Shown here: positions 46,201-56,490 of the stretch, piece by piece
Numbering within the stretch: the first letter of the stretch is position 1
Layout: each line of letters opens with the position of its first letter
Assembly: GCA_037951105.1 (NCBI GenBank)
Contig: JBAMJV010000859.1
Span: forward strand, 1 to 64,000
DNA length: 64,000 nucleotides
Origin: Echinarachnius parma
Taxonomy: Eukaryota; Echinodermata; Echinoidea; Clypeasteroida; Echinarachniidae
Direction: 5' to 3'
Program-made: the position numbers and the translations under genes
Notes under the pieces: model-generated
Told to the model about the DNA's origin: nothing
Seen by the model: only the letters and a program-made list of their open reading frames with translations
The model's database searches: none

Positions 46201-47382
46201 ATGTACATGGCTGAATGAGCACCGATTAAAGGAAAAGTCTCAAGTCACAAGAAAGCAAGAATGCATGCCTGTACATTGCTGTGAAATAATGGTTCAATGG
46301 ATTAATTATGGTCTATGAAACAATGCTGTTTGAAATTCCATCCATTCTAACAGTGCAATTTGAAATTTCTCAATACTCAATAAACTGCAATAATGATATT
46401 ACTTTTAAGAATTTGTAAAAATGACGATGTTTTCTCTTATTTGTGCTCACTCAACCATGAAGTAATGGTTACCAGGGGCGGATCTAGCTTTTTGCTAAGG
46501 GGGGGGGGGGTTTGACCCGAGCCGCGTAGCGGCGAGTGGGGGGAGAGTCCGAGAGGGGGGTGTCCCCCCTCTCGGCGATTTTTTGGTGCTATTTTGAACC
46601 CCCGTAAGTGATTTGTTTTCACTTTTTTTTCATATGTAAACATATGCCCGACGAATAACAAATTTACGAAATCAAATATTCCGGGGGTAAAATTCGTCTC
46701 TGTTGCTTCATGGCACACAACATTCCGCCGGATAGAACAGCGTGAATCGCCTGACAACGAACGGACGAGAAACGCATACAAACTTGTAACGAATCTTGGT
46801 TATATATTTATGAGAAGTTAGGGGGGAGACTTACTTTTGGTATTAGGTTTATATTGGGGTATATCAAAACGTGGAATATGTAAAATTAAAAAATATCCCA
46901 CATCAACAATTATTCAGATAAAAAATACTTGTACAGCTTGTATCACCCTCACTCGATTATTAATGGCATTCATGAGAGCTTATCATACAAAGTTTAATTA
47001 CAACAAATGATTCTTTGTGTCCAGGGCGCTATAATTATTGTAATCTATCTTCTTTTTTTTCTTTTTTCTTGTTTTACTCGTGTTCACTTTCAGCCTGACG
47101 GATCAATCCTATACACAGGATAGGTCGGACCAGATCTCAAAGGAGGGGAGAGTGGAAATATCCAAATTAATTCCCAGCATTGCCTACCAACAGTTCTTCC
47201 ACGACCTTGGATGTGAAGCGAATCATGTGACTGACGTCCTCTCTGAATGGGATAATAGTTACAACAGCGCGTCTCTTCAGCTCCTAAACGAGTGCAAACT
47301 CGGCAAATTCGCCATCACGCGTGCGATAGAGAAAAATAATCTTATCCTCGTCCTGAAAAATATCAAGGAGTTAAACTTATGA
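31149..47382 (+). CDS. Death-fold / ZU5 / UPA / death-domain protein (12 exons, frame break in exon 4)
   Basis: Exons: 31149-31209, 32498-32767, 32962-33180, 33673-33955, 34353-34553, 39026-39355, 39806-40047, 41144-41275, 43364-43523, 43995-44318, 45126-45237, 47094-47382. Phases are 1 except 0 at junctions 7/8 and 8/9 and 2 at 11/12. About 873 residues: disordered N-terminus (1-20); a death-like fold (21-110, LIPKVASWDRVF, ITRLELAAAFMQI); acidic linker (111-183); a CARD- or death-like fold (184-344); ZU5 (345 to about 490); UPA (about 490-632); death domain (633-740, LMAWKRD); Ser-rich linker (741-777); last death domain (778-873). ZU5-UPA-death modules occur in PIDD, UNC5 and ankyrins and act in death or inflammatory signalling. 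HFTSIW at 39901-39918 matches the self-cleavage region of PIDD/FIIND. Exon 4 is 283 nt, one over a multiple of three, and both halves are open in different frames. There is no membrane segment, so a cytosolic adaptor is inferred. An ATTAAA poly(A)-like site lies near 47462. Confidence 0.75.
31435..31928 (-). mobile_element. MITE, TAGTTGAG family, in intron 1
   Basis: Complete, with TTAAAGGGATAGTTGAGTTC and CTCAACTATCCCTTTAA ends. The paralogous intron after first exon C (about 59480-59500) runs straight through the insertion point, so this copy arrived after the genes separated. Confidence 0.9.
33215..33400 (+). mobile_element. LINE 3' relic in intron 3
   Basis: One frame reads FTCLTCRAQCLSRIGLFSHI, the zinc-knuckle-like end of many animal LINE proteins. 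The same relic sits in intron 3 of the paralogue at about 61625-61770, so it predates the gene duplication. Confidence 0.6.
33673..33955 (+). pseudogene. Exon 4 of the ZU5-UPA-death gene, frame-disrupted
   Basis: From the acceptor the phase-1 frame gives MLTDKGAGWAEGEIKAWRDF and then a stop at about 33765. The next frame is open over ITYGSICKLNGLLLLDWMMD through LLERTGE and ends at a GGTGAAA donor in the right phase for exon 5. The exon is 283 nt, whereas every other phase 1-1 exon here is a multiple of three. The simplest reading is one extra base near 33745-33765, either a real lesion or an assembly error. The second half has helix spacing like a CARD or other death fold; this is a weak call. 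Confidence 0.7.
34944..35654 (+). pseudogene. Penelope-like element: GIY-YIG endonuclease fragment, unit 1
   Basis: Open from NEFSTKHYKP through a stop at 35652-35654. The residue order VFLPYIGPASHKIQRIL, then GVYRIPCEC, YIGETGRNLETRLKEHK and IREAIEIHRH is that of the C-terminal end of Penelope-like retroelement proteins: end of RT, then a GIY-YIG nuclease. The nuclease start (GVY), YIG and the Arg/His helix are all present. The RT core is absent, so the copy is 5'-truncated and cannot move itself. The Pro/Thr-rich tail is typical. This unit keeps CEC and YIG and looks closest to the ancestral copy. Confidence 0.85.
35686..35718 (+). ncRNA. Hammerhead-ribozyme-like core in Penelope-like element, unit 1
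   Basis: CTGACGA, an 18-nt arm able to fold (GGACAG with CTGTTC), then GAAACGTC. These are the conserved boxes of a hammerhead with minimal helix III, known in Penelope-like elements. Helix I can form from CTC before and GAG after. One extra base lies between the first box and the stem, so activity is uncertain. Identical cores are at 36964-36996 and 38242-38274. Confidence 0.6.
35731..35829 (+). pseudogene. Duplicated 3' half of exon 5, copy 2
   Basis: Identical to 34455-34553, from DVQKYIKKYITRHELF to the CTATGGTATG donor. It has no original acceptor. An AG at 35740-35741 after a short pyrimidine-rich stretch could act as a cryptic acceptor; the resulting 88-nt exon would break the frame. 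Confidence 0.9.
36222..36932 (+). pseudogene. Penelope-like GIY-YIG fragment, unit 2
   Basis: Same frame as unit 1. The second Cys of the CEC motif is replaced (CERSKAYIG), AILKH has become AIVKH, and there is one Ala to Val change near the C-terminus. YIG is kept. Confidence 0.85.
36964..36996 (+). ncRNA. Hammerhead-ribozyme-like core, unit 2
   Basis: Same 33-nt core and flanks as in unit 1. Confidence 0.6.
37009..37107 (+). pseudogene. Duplicated 3' half of exon 5, copy 3
   Basis: Same content as the copy at 35731, with an intact GT donor and no native acceptor. Nothing distinguishes it functionally from copy 2. Confidence 0.9.
37500..38210 (+). pseudogene. Penelope-like GIY-YIG fragment, unit 3
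   Basis: Shares CER and AIVKH with unit 2 and in addition has YIG changed to YNG, which hits a defining nuclease residue, and QDLG changed to QGLG. Sequence after 38286 continues into the unique 3' end of the Penelope-like element. Confidence 0.85.
38242..38274 (+). ncRNA. Hammerhead-ribozyme-like core, unit 3
   Basis: Same 33-nt core; here it is followed by the unique Penelope-like 3' tail. Confidence 0.6.
38287..38532 (+). mobile_element. Penelope-like element 3' tail
   Basis: Contains the hairpin TAGTTCTTATCAGAACTA and four short repeats of ACCAACAGTCCTTTCCAGGA type before MITE sequence resumes. It occurs only after the third unit. Confidence 0.7.
38784..39025. other. End of intron 5
   Basis: AT-rich; ends with the GTGCTTCAG acceptor of exon 6 (ZU5). 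No other feature was seen. Confidence 0.4.
39425..39592 (-). mobile_element. hAT-like non-autonomous fragment in intron 6
   Basis: The right end CCAGCGTAGCCACGCCACTG is the inverse of a CAGTGGCG-type terminus, preceded by a C-rich stretch. The left end is not clear. Confidence 0.5.
40369..40972 (+). mobile_element. Possible solo LTR in intron 7
   Basis: TGTTAGGC at 40369 and GAGTGTTACA at 40972 give TG...CA borders. A TATA-like CCTATATAAG (about 40616) and AATAAAATC (about 40842) are placed as in an LTR. I could not find a convincing 5-bp target duplication, and the left border could instead be near 40430. Confidence 0.4.
41345..41568 (-). mobile_element. hAT-like non-autonomous element in intron 8
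   Basis: Ends are GTGGGGTAGCCAGTAATTCT and CTCGCGTCGCCACTG with C- and G-rich interior, like the other CAGTGGCG-ended elements in the window. Confidence 0.5.
41569..42590. other. Intron 8 sequence, no feature seen
   Basis: Strongly AT-rich, with a T run near 41910 and no repeat pair recognised. Confidence 0.35.
42591..43293. mobile_element. MITE, ATCTAGTAAC family, with an inner palindrome
   Basis: Outer ends are TTAAAGGGATCTAGTAACTT and AAGTTACGAGATCCCTTTAA, with TTAA borders. A second inverted repeat lies inside: AACAAGGTATGAGGGAACC near 42905 and its inverse near 43033-43052, around a short loop that again holds ACGGGATCTAGTAATA. It fits a copy inserted into, or a foldback product of, the same family. 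Confidence 0.85.
44460..44582 (+). mobile_element. SINE/LINE tail remnant in intron 10
   Basis: TTGCGCTATATAAGAAACGA followed by ATT repeats matches the tails at 20520-20590 and 24836-24905. Confidence 0.6.
45126..45237 (+). CDS. Exon 11 of the ZU5-UPA-death gene, phase-changing linker
   Basis: Exon 10 ends in phase 1, but exon 12 is open only if entered in phase 2. This 112-nt segment, between ATGCAG and TTGGTAATC, converts phase 1 to 2 and encodes a Ser/Glu-rich linker (QRQSARKTPEQENSG, SEFKSLSLSSEGN). Without it the join of exons 10 and 12 hits a stop at once. It looks like a flexible, possibly phosphorylated tether between the two C-terminal death domains. Confidence 0.7.
45710..46003. 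mobile_element. MITE, AGTGTCTAACT family, copy 1
   Basis: Starts TTAAAGTGAAACCAGTAAAG and ends CAGGTGCAGCTTTAA. It shares most of its interior with 52136-52520. It sits in intron 11. Confidence 0.75.
46473..46650 (+). mobile_element. G-rich hAT-like element in intron 11
   Basis: Starts CAGGGGCGGATCTAGCTTTT, followed by a G run and the segment TTTTGAACCCCCGTAAGTGA. That segment recurs inverted, twice, at 58310-58435. The right border is not clear. Confidence 0.6.
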
Positions 47383-48173
47383 ATAAGAGATAGTCATTAC
47401 AGTGTCAGCGCCAGTGTCAGTGTTTGTTATTCTAGTCATCGTTGACGCTAGGTGTTGTTGATTAAACCTAAAGCGAGAGCGAGAAGTATATCCACCTTAT
47501 TTGTACCCTTATTCCTCTACTGCAGTCAAATTTTTCCCCCTTTAATGTATGCTTTCCATAGCTAAAGTTAAGACTATCAATTTGTATCAATTTCCATCGT
47601 TGCTCGACAAGAGTCCATCATTATCATGAGCAAATCTCCTATCGCAAGACCGGTTACGTTTACTCAGAATGGATACAAGCCTCCCATAATTTGCATAATG
47701 TGCTGGTAGTCGAGAACGATCGAATTATGTAAGCCGTATGATTGTCACGCACGAAGTATAAGTAAATAATGTATAGTCAATACCATAAACTATTTCCATA
47801 TGTTCAAGTGAATAGATGTGCCCAAACAGTGCAGAACCTTTATTGGATCTCCAGCTTTGGTGGTTTCCAGTGTTACTTTGGACGATTAACCATGTTAACG
47901 CTGATAATAGACGTATACTTGAGCTGCCCCACGGACGTTTGGTTAAGCTTCATACCTGATTTGGTTCAAGTAAAATCTTTTTGAATATCTGTTTACAAAA
48001 TAAGTATAGCAAAACTAGAAAAGTTATATTCTTACAATAGTTCCAAGCCATATATTTAGATGACATACTGCAGATGATACCTGTTTCTGTGCAGAACTGA
48101 TCAAAACGAGCGAAGCAGTACGGTATAATTGAAATGTCACAGACGGGGATATCATACACCAGTAACCTGAGTA
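47383..48173. other. 3' flank of the ZU5-UPA-death gene
   Basis: Holds the presumed 3'UTR, with an ATTAAA variant poly(A) signal near 47462 and no AATAAA close by. No other gene was seen. Confidence 0.4.
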
Positions 48174-48698
48174 TTAAAGGGCAATGCAACTCAAGAATAG
48201 AGTTTATCCTACTTGATACATCGTAATATGCCTTTTTATTATATATAACATAACTCCGGCTCGGATTTCTGCTTTGGGAGAAATATGTGAAAACTCTATC
48301 GGGTTTACCACTATTCATGCGAACACTGGAGGCCGCCATTATTAGGTGTGTGCGGACTTACGGTCAGTGATATGCACTAATGCATTCCAATAGCACCTAT
48401 TCAAACCATTGTCTGAATACTTGTAGATGCTTTGACGAGTCTGCAAATCAGTGAAAAGCTTTTTGTTCGGCCCGTAGCACACACGTCATAGTTTGCAAAG
48501 CATGTCGGGCAATTACAAGAACATGGCCGCTCCCATCACCTTTTGCCGCCGTAAGAATTAGTAAAATGTGGGTATGTTCACGTAAGGATTTCATGGGATC
48601 CACGAGGCCAAAATTGCCAAGTTATGTATCAAATAAAATGTCTGTTCACCCTCTAAACGATAATAATAGCCGAAAGCCATAGTTTCATTGCCCTTTAA
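48174..48698. mobile_element. MITE with GGGCAATG ends
   Basis: Ends are TTAAAGGGCAATGCAACTC and TTTCATTGCCCTTTAA, with TTAA at both borders; GATACAT strings near both ends are also inverted. The minus-strand ORF of 129 codons starting at 48339 is partly inside it and is probably incidental. Confidence 0.75.
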
Positions 48699-48823
48699 TT
48701 ATTTACCTCAATGAGTCACTTCAGAGTACAAAAACACCAATTATAATGCGAATGACCATGGGTGAGTTGTAAGGAAATAATGAATGCTTTTGGATGAGCC
48801 ATACTAGCCATTAGTCTTTTTTA

Positions 48824-49520
48824 ACCCTAAAAAGGCCGGGCTATTTCAGGTCGTCCTATGGCCGGGGGGGGGGGCATTATGGCCCCCCTTAAGATCTCGG
48901 CCGCGGAGCGGCCGATCGCCGTGAAAGATTGCACACATGATAAGTGAAGTGTATAGAATACAATGGTAATTTTAATTTTTTGAACAATTCATTAATTTGC
49001 ATATTTATGCAAATAAGGTCATTAAATTCATATTTTTACCCATAAATCATATATTCTTCATAATTAAACTCTGGTTTTCACTACATATATTCTTTAGAGC
49101 ATTTGGAATAATAATACGACAAAGAAAATAGGAAGAGCCAGGTTCTTCTTTATGTTTTCTATTGTTTTTTTAAAAATAATTTCTTCTTTTTTTTTACTTA
49201 TGTATTATGAACCCCAAAACAAACATATAAAATGTAAACAAGACCAAATAACCAATGATATACCTCCTTTTACGAAAACGGATATTTCCATATGTTTTGT
49301 ACACAAATCACGAAATTGAGCGATTTTCGGGCTGACATGCATAGACAAAAGGTCACGTGACTTCGTAACGGTAGGTCCAATTTTATTTGTTTTAAAATAT
49401 GCGCAAGACCCAAAAGAAAAAGGTCACCAAGCAGCGACACGTCATCTTACCGCGTTTTGGAGAATTAAAACAAATCGCGGAGGGGGGGCCATTATGGCCC
49501 CCCGGCCTTATTAGGGTTAA
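48824..49520. mobile_element. TIR element with AACCCTAAAAAGGCCGG-type ends, copy 1
   Basis: AACCCTAAAAAGGCCGGGCT at the left and CCGGCCTTATTAGGGTT at the right are inverted; a GCATTATGGCCCCCC/GGGCCATTATGGCCCC motif with a G run lies inside each end. A second copy begins at about 63340. Confidence 0.85.
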
Positions 49521-50554
49521 TAAGGCGCGTAGCGGGTAGCATCGCGTTGAATAGACGTTGAATAGTGTCTCGCACTCCTCGTTGGGCCTCGTCCATTTGT
49601 ACTTGGTGATATAAGCTATATTACTTACGCTTATGTTACATTACTGCTTAAATATATTGACATATGTTTATATTCTATAAAAGTATAGAAAATGCAGGAA
49701 AATGAAACTGAAACAGGTTGCAAGTAATATGGTCAATCTATAGATTTGAAATTCCTGCACAATGTATGTTGATTATGCGTAGTGTTAAGAAAAATGGTAT
49801 GTTAATTTTTCATTCGATGATATCTTTTTTTCAAATTTGTATTAATCAATGTAATACAATATTGGTCCATAATATCCGCATTATATTTATTTTGGTGCAC
49901 ATTATTTGGGTAATATTGGTTTGAAGCTATTCATTTTTATTCTATACAATAATGACATTATGCAATTGTATAAGAACGTTCATGTGAACTAGAGGTGTTG
50001 AAATATAGATATAATACTCTCCTGGTAAGATATGATTCACTATAAGCCCCATCTTAAAGAACTTGGACCCCAACACAATTTACTGGCTACTGATTTTTTG
50101 GGATGTTGCCTAGATGCTAAAGCTGCCTCAACCGATAGAAGAAGACTATTATTTGCAGTATTAGGATAAACTGCAATAGTAGTAGTTTTTTTGTATATTA
50201 TAAACATGACTTGTGTTGTCATAAACAGGTCTTAACAATGAAATAATCTTTGTATGAAATGGCTCAGCATCAGAGGATGGCGTTGAGTGCTTACACTGAT
50301 GGGGGGGGGGGGGGGGGGGCACACTCGACATATCCTTTGAAGGACTTCCCTATGTGTTTTTGTCAAATGACTCGGGTTACGTATCCCTAACATGTACGTA
50401 TATGCCCCGGCAGATAAGCCACTGGTGTCAGAGTTATTAGACGATGAGAAATCAGAGAGAATAATTATTTTGCAAACACTTGCTGCATATTATATGTATC
50501 AATATGTATCAATATTACTGGAGTAAATCATCCGTTTAAGATTTACGCCTATAC

Positions 50555-51567
50555 TTTATTTTGAGATTGGGGGGGCGAAATTTGAAAATTTTTCCAGAGT
50601 GACCACTGAGGGAGCTAAAAGCCCCACATTGGCATGCCCGGAAGTTTTATTATGCGCTCATTGAAAGTGTCTTGATGGCTCGAAGACCTGACTTTGGGGG
50701 GCACCCACATTTGGGGACAATAATGGGGGTCCAGGGGGCGGAAGTGAACCTACTCATAACGTATTTTGTAAAGGGCATAGCGAGGAAAAGACTGAGCCTT
50801 GCATGAGATGGATCCACGTGATCATGTATACTATAGAGCCATCGATATAGTCTAGGGCATTGGGCTCCCATGAAACTAAGCAAGGGCGTCAACAATTTCT
50901 CAAAAGTGTAGGGGAGACATTGCGAGGAAGCGAAGCGACCGAGCGGGGGAGGGTGTGGGAGGGGGTGTCCCCCTCCCACAGTAGGGAGCGTTTGTATTTT
51001 TAGGCGTGAAATTGTGCGATTTGGTGCACACCTGAGACAGAAATTTCACGTAATATGAAGTATATAGGTATGGAACCAAACATACATAATGACAAAGGGA
51101 GGGGGACAATCTGCTCCTTTTTCAAATGTGGGGGGACATGATATTCCAATTTGATTTGCGTTCAGCGCATATGTACCGAGATTATTTTATTTTCTGTGAC
51201 GGTGTGCTATCTATAGATGAGGGTTAAACTTCGTTTGAGGTGTGCTTTTGAGAAATTACGCTGCCCAACACATTTCAAAAGGTGAGTTCCCGCAACCCAA
51301 ATGAAACTTGCAATATGAGAAACTGTATGCGCGCGAAGCGCGCGGCAAAAAAGAGATTTACAGTCCTTTTCAAACTAAAAAAAACGGCTATTTTGAAGAT
51401 TAATTATTGATAAATGTGTCTTTCCCCTCTTTGGCATTATATTACTCGATTTTTTTCTTCCCCATTTTCGGAATTATTGGGGGGGCGAAATGATATGTTC
51501 GCCCCCCCAATATTTACATTGGGGGGCGACCGCCCCCCCTGCCCCCCCAGGATCGACACCCCTGCAT
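50555..51567. mobile_element. G/C-run-rich insertion in block 3
   Basis: Block 1 has no counterpart between about 23230 and 23260. The insertion has G runs near both ends (GGGGGGGCGAAAT appears twice) and ends near CGACACCCCTG, a hAT-like terminus. A segment around GGGGGTGTCCCCCTCCCACA recurs at about 62490 and 62870. Confidence 0.6.
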
Positions 51568-52135
51568 TAATCTTTTGCAGTATAACTGTAGTACATACTG
51601 ATGTATAACTCAATATGTATCTCTTTTGTATGGATGTATGATAGTTATGCTCTTTTCACAAAGAAAAATTCGAAAGAGCAATTTAATTATATGCACTTAC
51701 CATTTTGTACAACTTAAAATATACTTCATGTCTACTTTGGAATTTGTTCAGTCTTTCAATTTGTATACTTGTAAAGTATCATTCATGAACAAATTAATTT
51801 TATTTGATATTCCTCTATGTGCCGAGATATACCATCACAAATAAGTTTGCAACTAAATCTTGTTCGAAAAGCGCAGAATATATTACTACTTTCACTGGCT
51901 TACTTACGTGTTTGCTGACTCACAGAGTCTATGTTTATACTTTAGCATGTTATATTATTCATGTACGAATTTATATTATAATATGTTTCTTATATCTCGT
52001 GATCGCACTATTTCCGAGCTATGACAATTTAGTTTTGAGACCAATTTTTTTTTTAAAGGCATTCTAAGATACATCATCTTCAACTAGAATATAGAAATGT
52101 TTGCTGGATCACCGTATTGAGTCTTTTAAAGGGAT

Positions 52136-52520
52136 GCCTGTATTAAAAGTGTCTAACTTCACGAAAATTACTTGGAGCTTCCTCGTTTCTCTTCTACCGT
52201 GTTGTTCAGCTTATGGTAAGAGAAGAATAAAATAGGGCTGGATTTTTTTTCAAATGCCCCTTTAGTATGACGATATCTATCATTCAGCTCAAAAGCGTTA
52301 ATAAATGGTCATAAACCTCAGAGACGTCATAAACAATTATAGTAATTCGTTGTAAAAGCTGACGCATATTTTTGCTTTTTAACCAGCAGACCAGGAAAGC
52401 AGTGTTCTTTTTCAATGAAACTTTCGCACTTTCGGACATATCTTACAATGATTTCGGTACAGGATTGAAGTCTCAAATGTCATTTTGGGCAATATCTGAC
52501 ACTTACAGGTGCACCTTTAA
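52136..52520. mobile_element. MITE, AGTGTCTAACT family, copy 2
   Basis: Ends are TTAAAGGGATGCCTGTATTA and ACAGGTGCACCTTTAA. Compared with 45710-46003 it carries an extra internal segment of about 85 bp around 52175-52260. Confidence 0.75.
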
Positions 52521-53205
52521 CGTTTATACATAGATGTACATTTGTATTCATTTAAGCATTCATTGTTATAATATAATCATATCTCAATATATGCAGAGCT
52601 GAAGAGCTCTTTCATTTCAATGTAGTTAGAGACCAAATTTGGTTTGAAAAACACAAAATACAACCACTTTCACTAGTTCATGGAAATTATTTATGACTAA
52701 CATAATATTGTATGCATTTTAAATAGAATTCATGTTAAATGTGTTTTTAATATGGGCTTTAACTTGCTTATACATTAAGCTGTTATAATTTGATACATTG
52801 TATTTTGCAACTTTATCGAGTAATTAATATTTATCATATACAATTAACATATTTTAAATGGATGGAGTATAACCTCATTCGTTGTATATTCACATATATG
52901 CCAAATTGCACTCAAAACACATGAGGGGTTGAGTGAGGCGAGTGAACTGAAATTCATTAATCTACATTGGAAACTATGTCAGTTCTCACTGATGTTTAGA
53001 TACCACTGTATTAAACCTGGAAACTAGAAATGCACGTGTTGAAATTTTACGTCATGTTTGTTTGATATTTATTCCCTGCGTTGACATTTATTGAGCAGGT
53101 CCTTGGCTATTTTGTATTCCATGCTTCTGTATACATTCGTTCCTTTATTTGATTTACGATGAAGTGAAAACAAATCAAACCTGTGAAAATATGTTTTAAA
53201 AACTG

Positions 53206-53375
53206 TTATATGACCACGCCATCTAGCGGTCAGACTCAGTCTAACTTCTGATGAAGGACATCGAAGATGTTCGAAACGTCAAGCTAAAACAAGTTAGTTG
53301 ATTGTGTGAGAATAACATATTGTTTTAAGTACCAATTTCACAATCAAATGAATCTTATCCCCCAAAAAGTATGAG
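53206..53375 (+). mobile_element. Penelope-like terminal fragment with hammerhead-like core
   Basis: Interrupts alignment between blocks 2 and 3. Core at 53248-53280: CTGATGA, an 18-nt arm folding as GGACATC/GATGTTC with a GAA loop, then GAAACGTC. The spacing is exactly that of the cores in the 35-38 kb array although the arm sequence differs, so the fold is conserved. Confidence 0.65.
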
Positions 53376-53491
53376 ATGACTGTTGATATGAAAGCTAGTT
53401 ATTCCCGGCTTTGGCAAAATCAGTCTCTTGTCCGCAAAAATCAAAATTTACATTGTTATGCCAATTATTAGAACGCATTATTAGTTTTCAT

Positions 53492-53980
53492 TTAAAGGGG
53501 TAGTGCAGTTTTGTTAAGGCTGAACTTTAGTAACCAAATCCTGCACAGTAACATTACAAACTAATAGTTATAACTCCACCATGCTCGAAAGGTATACAAA
53601 ATTGCAAACGACTAAGTAAAAAGCCTGCTCTCATTCAAAAAGAGCCATTAAACACAAGAGGACGCTCTCTAAAAAGGCATTGGTTTCAACCATTTTTCAT
53701 ACAAAATTTTGCATGTGGTTTTGTTGAAATAATGATTAAATAGTGTAAGCATTTTATTAATAAAAAAAAAAAACATCAAATAAATTTGGGGCCCAAATTT
53801 ATTACGATCGGATATATTTATTGATATTTCAGCCATTTCTGAACCGATTTTGACCAAATAAAGTGTATTCAGCAATATAAATTGCATGTTCTTTCTAATC
53901 CGACACTCAGTTTGACATTACCTCACAAAAGAATTGTGTTGTGCAACGCCCTTTCTACCAAAACTGAACTACCCCTTTAA
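53492..53980 (-). mobile_element. MITE, TAGTTGAG family, GGGGTAGT subtype
   Basis: Ends are TTAAAGGGGTAGTGCAGTTT and AACTGAACTACCCCTTTAA. The interior follows the family but with GGGG termini, like the copy at 57118. Confidence 0.85.
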
Positions 53981-56339
53981 TACAAAAACCATGACCATTG
54001 TTAATAATTGGTATACATATGTTCACTTTAATATTATGCTGACGCGTGTAAATGAGCACATAATTTGTGTCACTTTAAAAGTTAATTTCTGTTCGTCTGA
54101 TCATTTATCATGTTTATGATATATTAAATTACAGTTTTATTTGTTTATATTTATATTCCTTGCATTATTGTATTAACCTAACTGAATGTATTTACTTTAA
54201 AATAATCGATGTATGCAATCTAATTCAGTGACAAGGTTGGTCGAACTGACTTACATGCACACAAATTATTGGAGGCATTATGTACTTCACTAATTTGTAA
54301 ATGATTTCCCCTTCATGTTTTGGTTTTGTTTTGTCAAATATTATTTAGTAGCACATGTCCCCACGTCCCCTTCCCTCTCAGCTCTGTCACTGATATAGTA
54401 CATAATGTTGATATTGCTTTAACTAAATTAAATCTTAATGGAAAAAGACATTCTAACTGAAACACACCACATTTACACGATGGTGGTGGTGCATATAGCT
54501 GTACTTTTAAATGTAATTGGTAATTGATAAAAGGTAATTGTATTACACATGATTACAACCGACTTTAGTTTGAAACTATATTTAATGTTATGTAGATCAG
54601 CGATATCTCAACCATTTCAGGCAGTCGTTTATTGGATTTATCTAACGATCAAGTATGTTATATTTGAAATTGTCTATTTTTGAAAAAAATAGAGAGAACC
54701 GATCTCGACTGGCACGTTAACCAGTAGGATTGGTTGTATATATATACATTTTTATGTTGTAATTGTTTCATGTGTTATATTATGTAAGCATTAATTAAAC
54801 TACTCGATAAAAGTAGTTCATTTGGAATGATTAATATGCAATTGGTATTTCAATCATTCGTCTTGCACGTATTTCATGATGTATATATGATATATACATT
54901 TTTGTGTAGTAAATAATCCGATAAAGGTCAATATCGAACATCGTAAAGTAGTAGTTGTGGAGTTGTTCATAACAGGCCATGATATACATCGCACCAAAGG
55001 CATATCTTAATTTTTGAGAGACAGGTATGTTATTAAGTTTGTTCCGTATGATGACATCTATAAATCTCTTTACAACGTTAACTTTAAGAATAACAACTCA
55101 TGTATACATTCCTCTTTTTACAAAGCTACACAGATGTGCAGTACATACACACTCATTCACACTCATTAGTCGACATTAAGGACCATCAACCTTGTTCCTT
55201 ATCGTGACATCAATAAGTCTCTTGAATATTTAATATTGCAAATCATGATAATATATATATTTTGTATACTATAAGTATAGTAACTTTTCTAAGTCAGACA
55301 AACTGTTTCGCCTTATGGCTCTTCAGTGACTAATCTTTTTGTACAGTATATACCCAGGGAGGGTGTAAAAAGGTGTATATGAAGGGGGGAGAACTTATAA
55401 AGAAACTACTTAACAATACAATGGGTATACTAGTCAGAAATAACCGAATCTACATGGGGCAATTGTCAGATCTAGATACTGTATTTACCAAGTCTGACTT
55501 GATAGGTGTGGTTCTGTTATAAATATGTGATATACTCAAAGAAATAAGGCAGCAACAAACAAGATATATAATTCAAGATATTCTTTTAATCCGAGCACCC
55601 AGCTCTAAATATCTATCAAATCTCAATAAATCATCATTGGTTAAAGGGTTAACATACACTGAATGTACAAATAGGCTTTATCACATGAATTCACATACTG
55701 AGCAGTATAGACAATGTATAATCATCTTGTTTTCAAATGATCACGATTATTGATCCAATCTTATTCTGGAAATAATTGGTCAATCCAAACAAAGCATAAC
55801 ACAAAGTAATTTAATTACAGCATAATCGTTCACAAACTAGAGCAAACAAAACAAAAGTAGGTAATCGTATCAAATTAACAAACTGAACTAAACATAACTA
55901 TCATGGCGCCATTAATCACAAAATAATAATCAGAGATAAGTTCAGTTATCATTATTATTTCTATTATGGGAATACATTAATGGGTGGATAGCACCTTGAA
56001 GTTCAGTTGTAGCTGTTGACACCAACCCTCGTGAAGACCAGAGGGTGAAGTATTCGCGACAGTTCAAGTTAGGGTTGCAGACCCAGTCTGCGTATAAAAA
56101 CATGCTGCAAAGGTATGCCTGGGCGTACGCGTCGGCTGTAGTGCTCGCGACAGTTCATCACGTCGAAGTTGCAGACCCAGTCAGCAATGATGTGAAGCGC
56201 GCGGTGGTTGAATTCAACATGACGGGTGTCGTGGACGACGATCAACGACTGCACCGCGATACTGTGGAGATCTATGCCCATGCATAGTGGAGATATCCGT
56301 TGAGCAGCCAGGCCGGAGCCGGATGGAGGTCGGTATGAC

Positions 56340-56490
56340 AGTTGGAGCATTGGAGCTCGGGTCAGATGAACGGCGGATTGGAGCATTGGAGCTCGGGTCA
56401 GATGAACGGCGGACTGGAGCATTGGAGCTCGGGTCAGATGAACGGCGGACTGGAGCATTGGAGCTCGGGTCAGATGAACGGCGGATTGGA
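56340..56490. repeat. 36-bp tandem repeat, four units
   Basis: The unit is GGAGCATTGGAGCTCGGGTC followed by AGATGAACGGCGGATT. It keeps an open frame on both strands (GALELGSDERRI on plus, MLQSAVHLTRAP on minus). Because 36 is a multiple of three, open frames follow automatically; a real protein is not shown. Confidence 0.9.

Noticed and set aside
47950-48339. Minus-strand ORF beginning MAASSVRMNSGKPD
   Set aside because: Its first part lies in a MITE with GGGCAATG ends and the rest is AT-biased; no family was recognised.
50030-50167. An exon inserted in block 3
   Set aside because: It is absent from block 1 and looks coding-like for a few dozen residues, but stops interrupt every frame and no splice borders fit.
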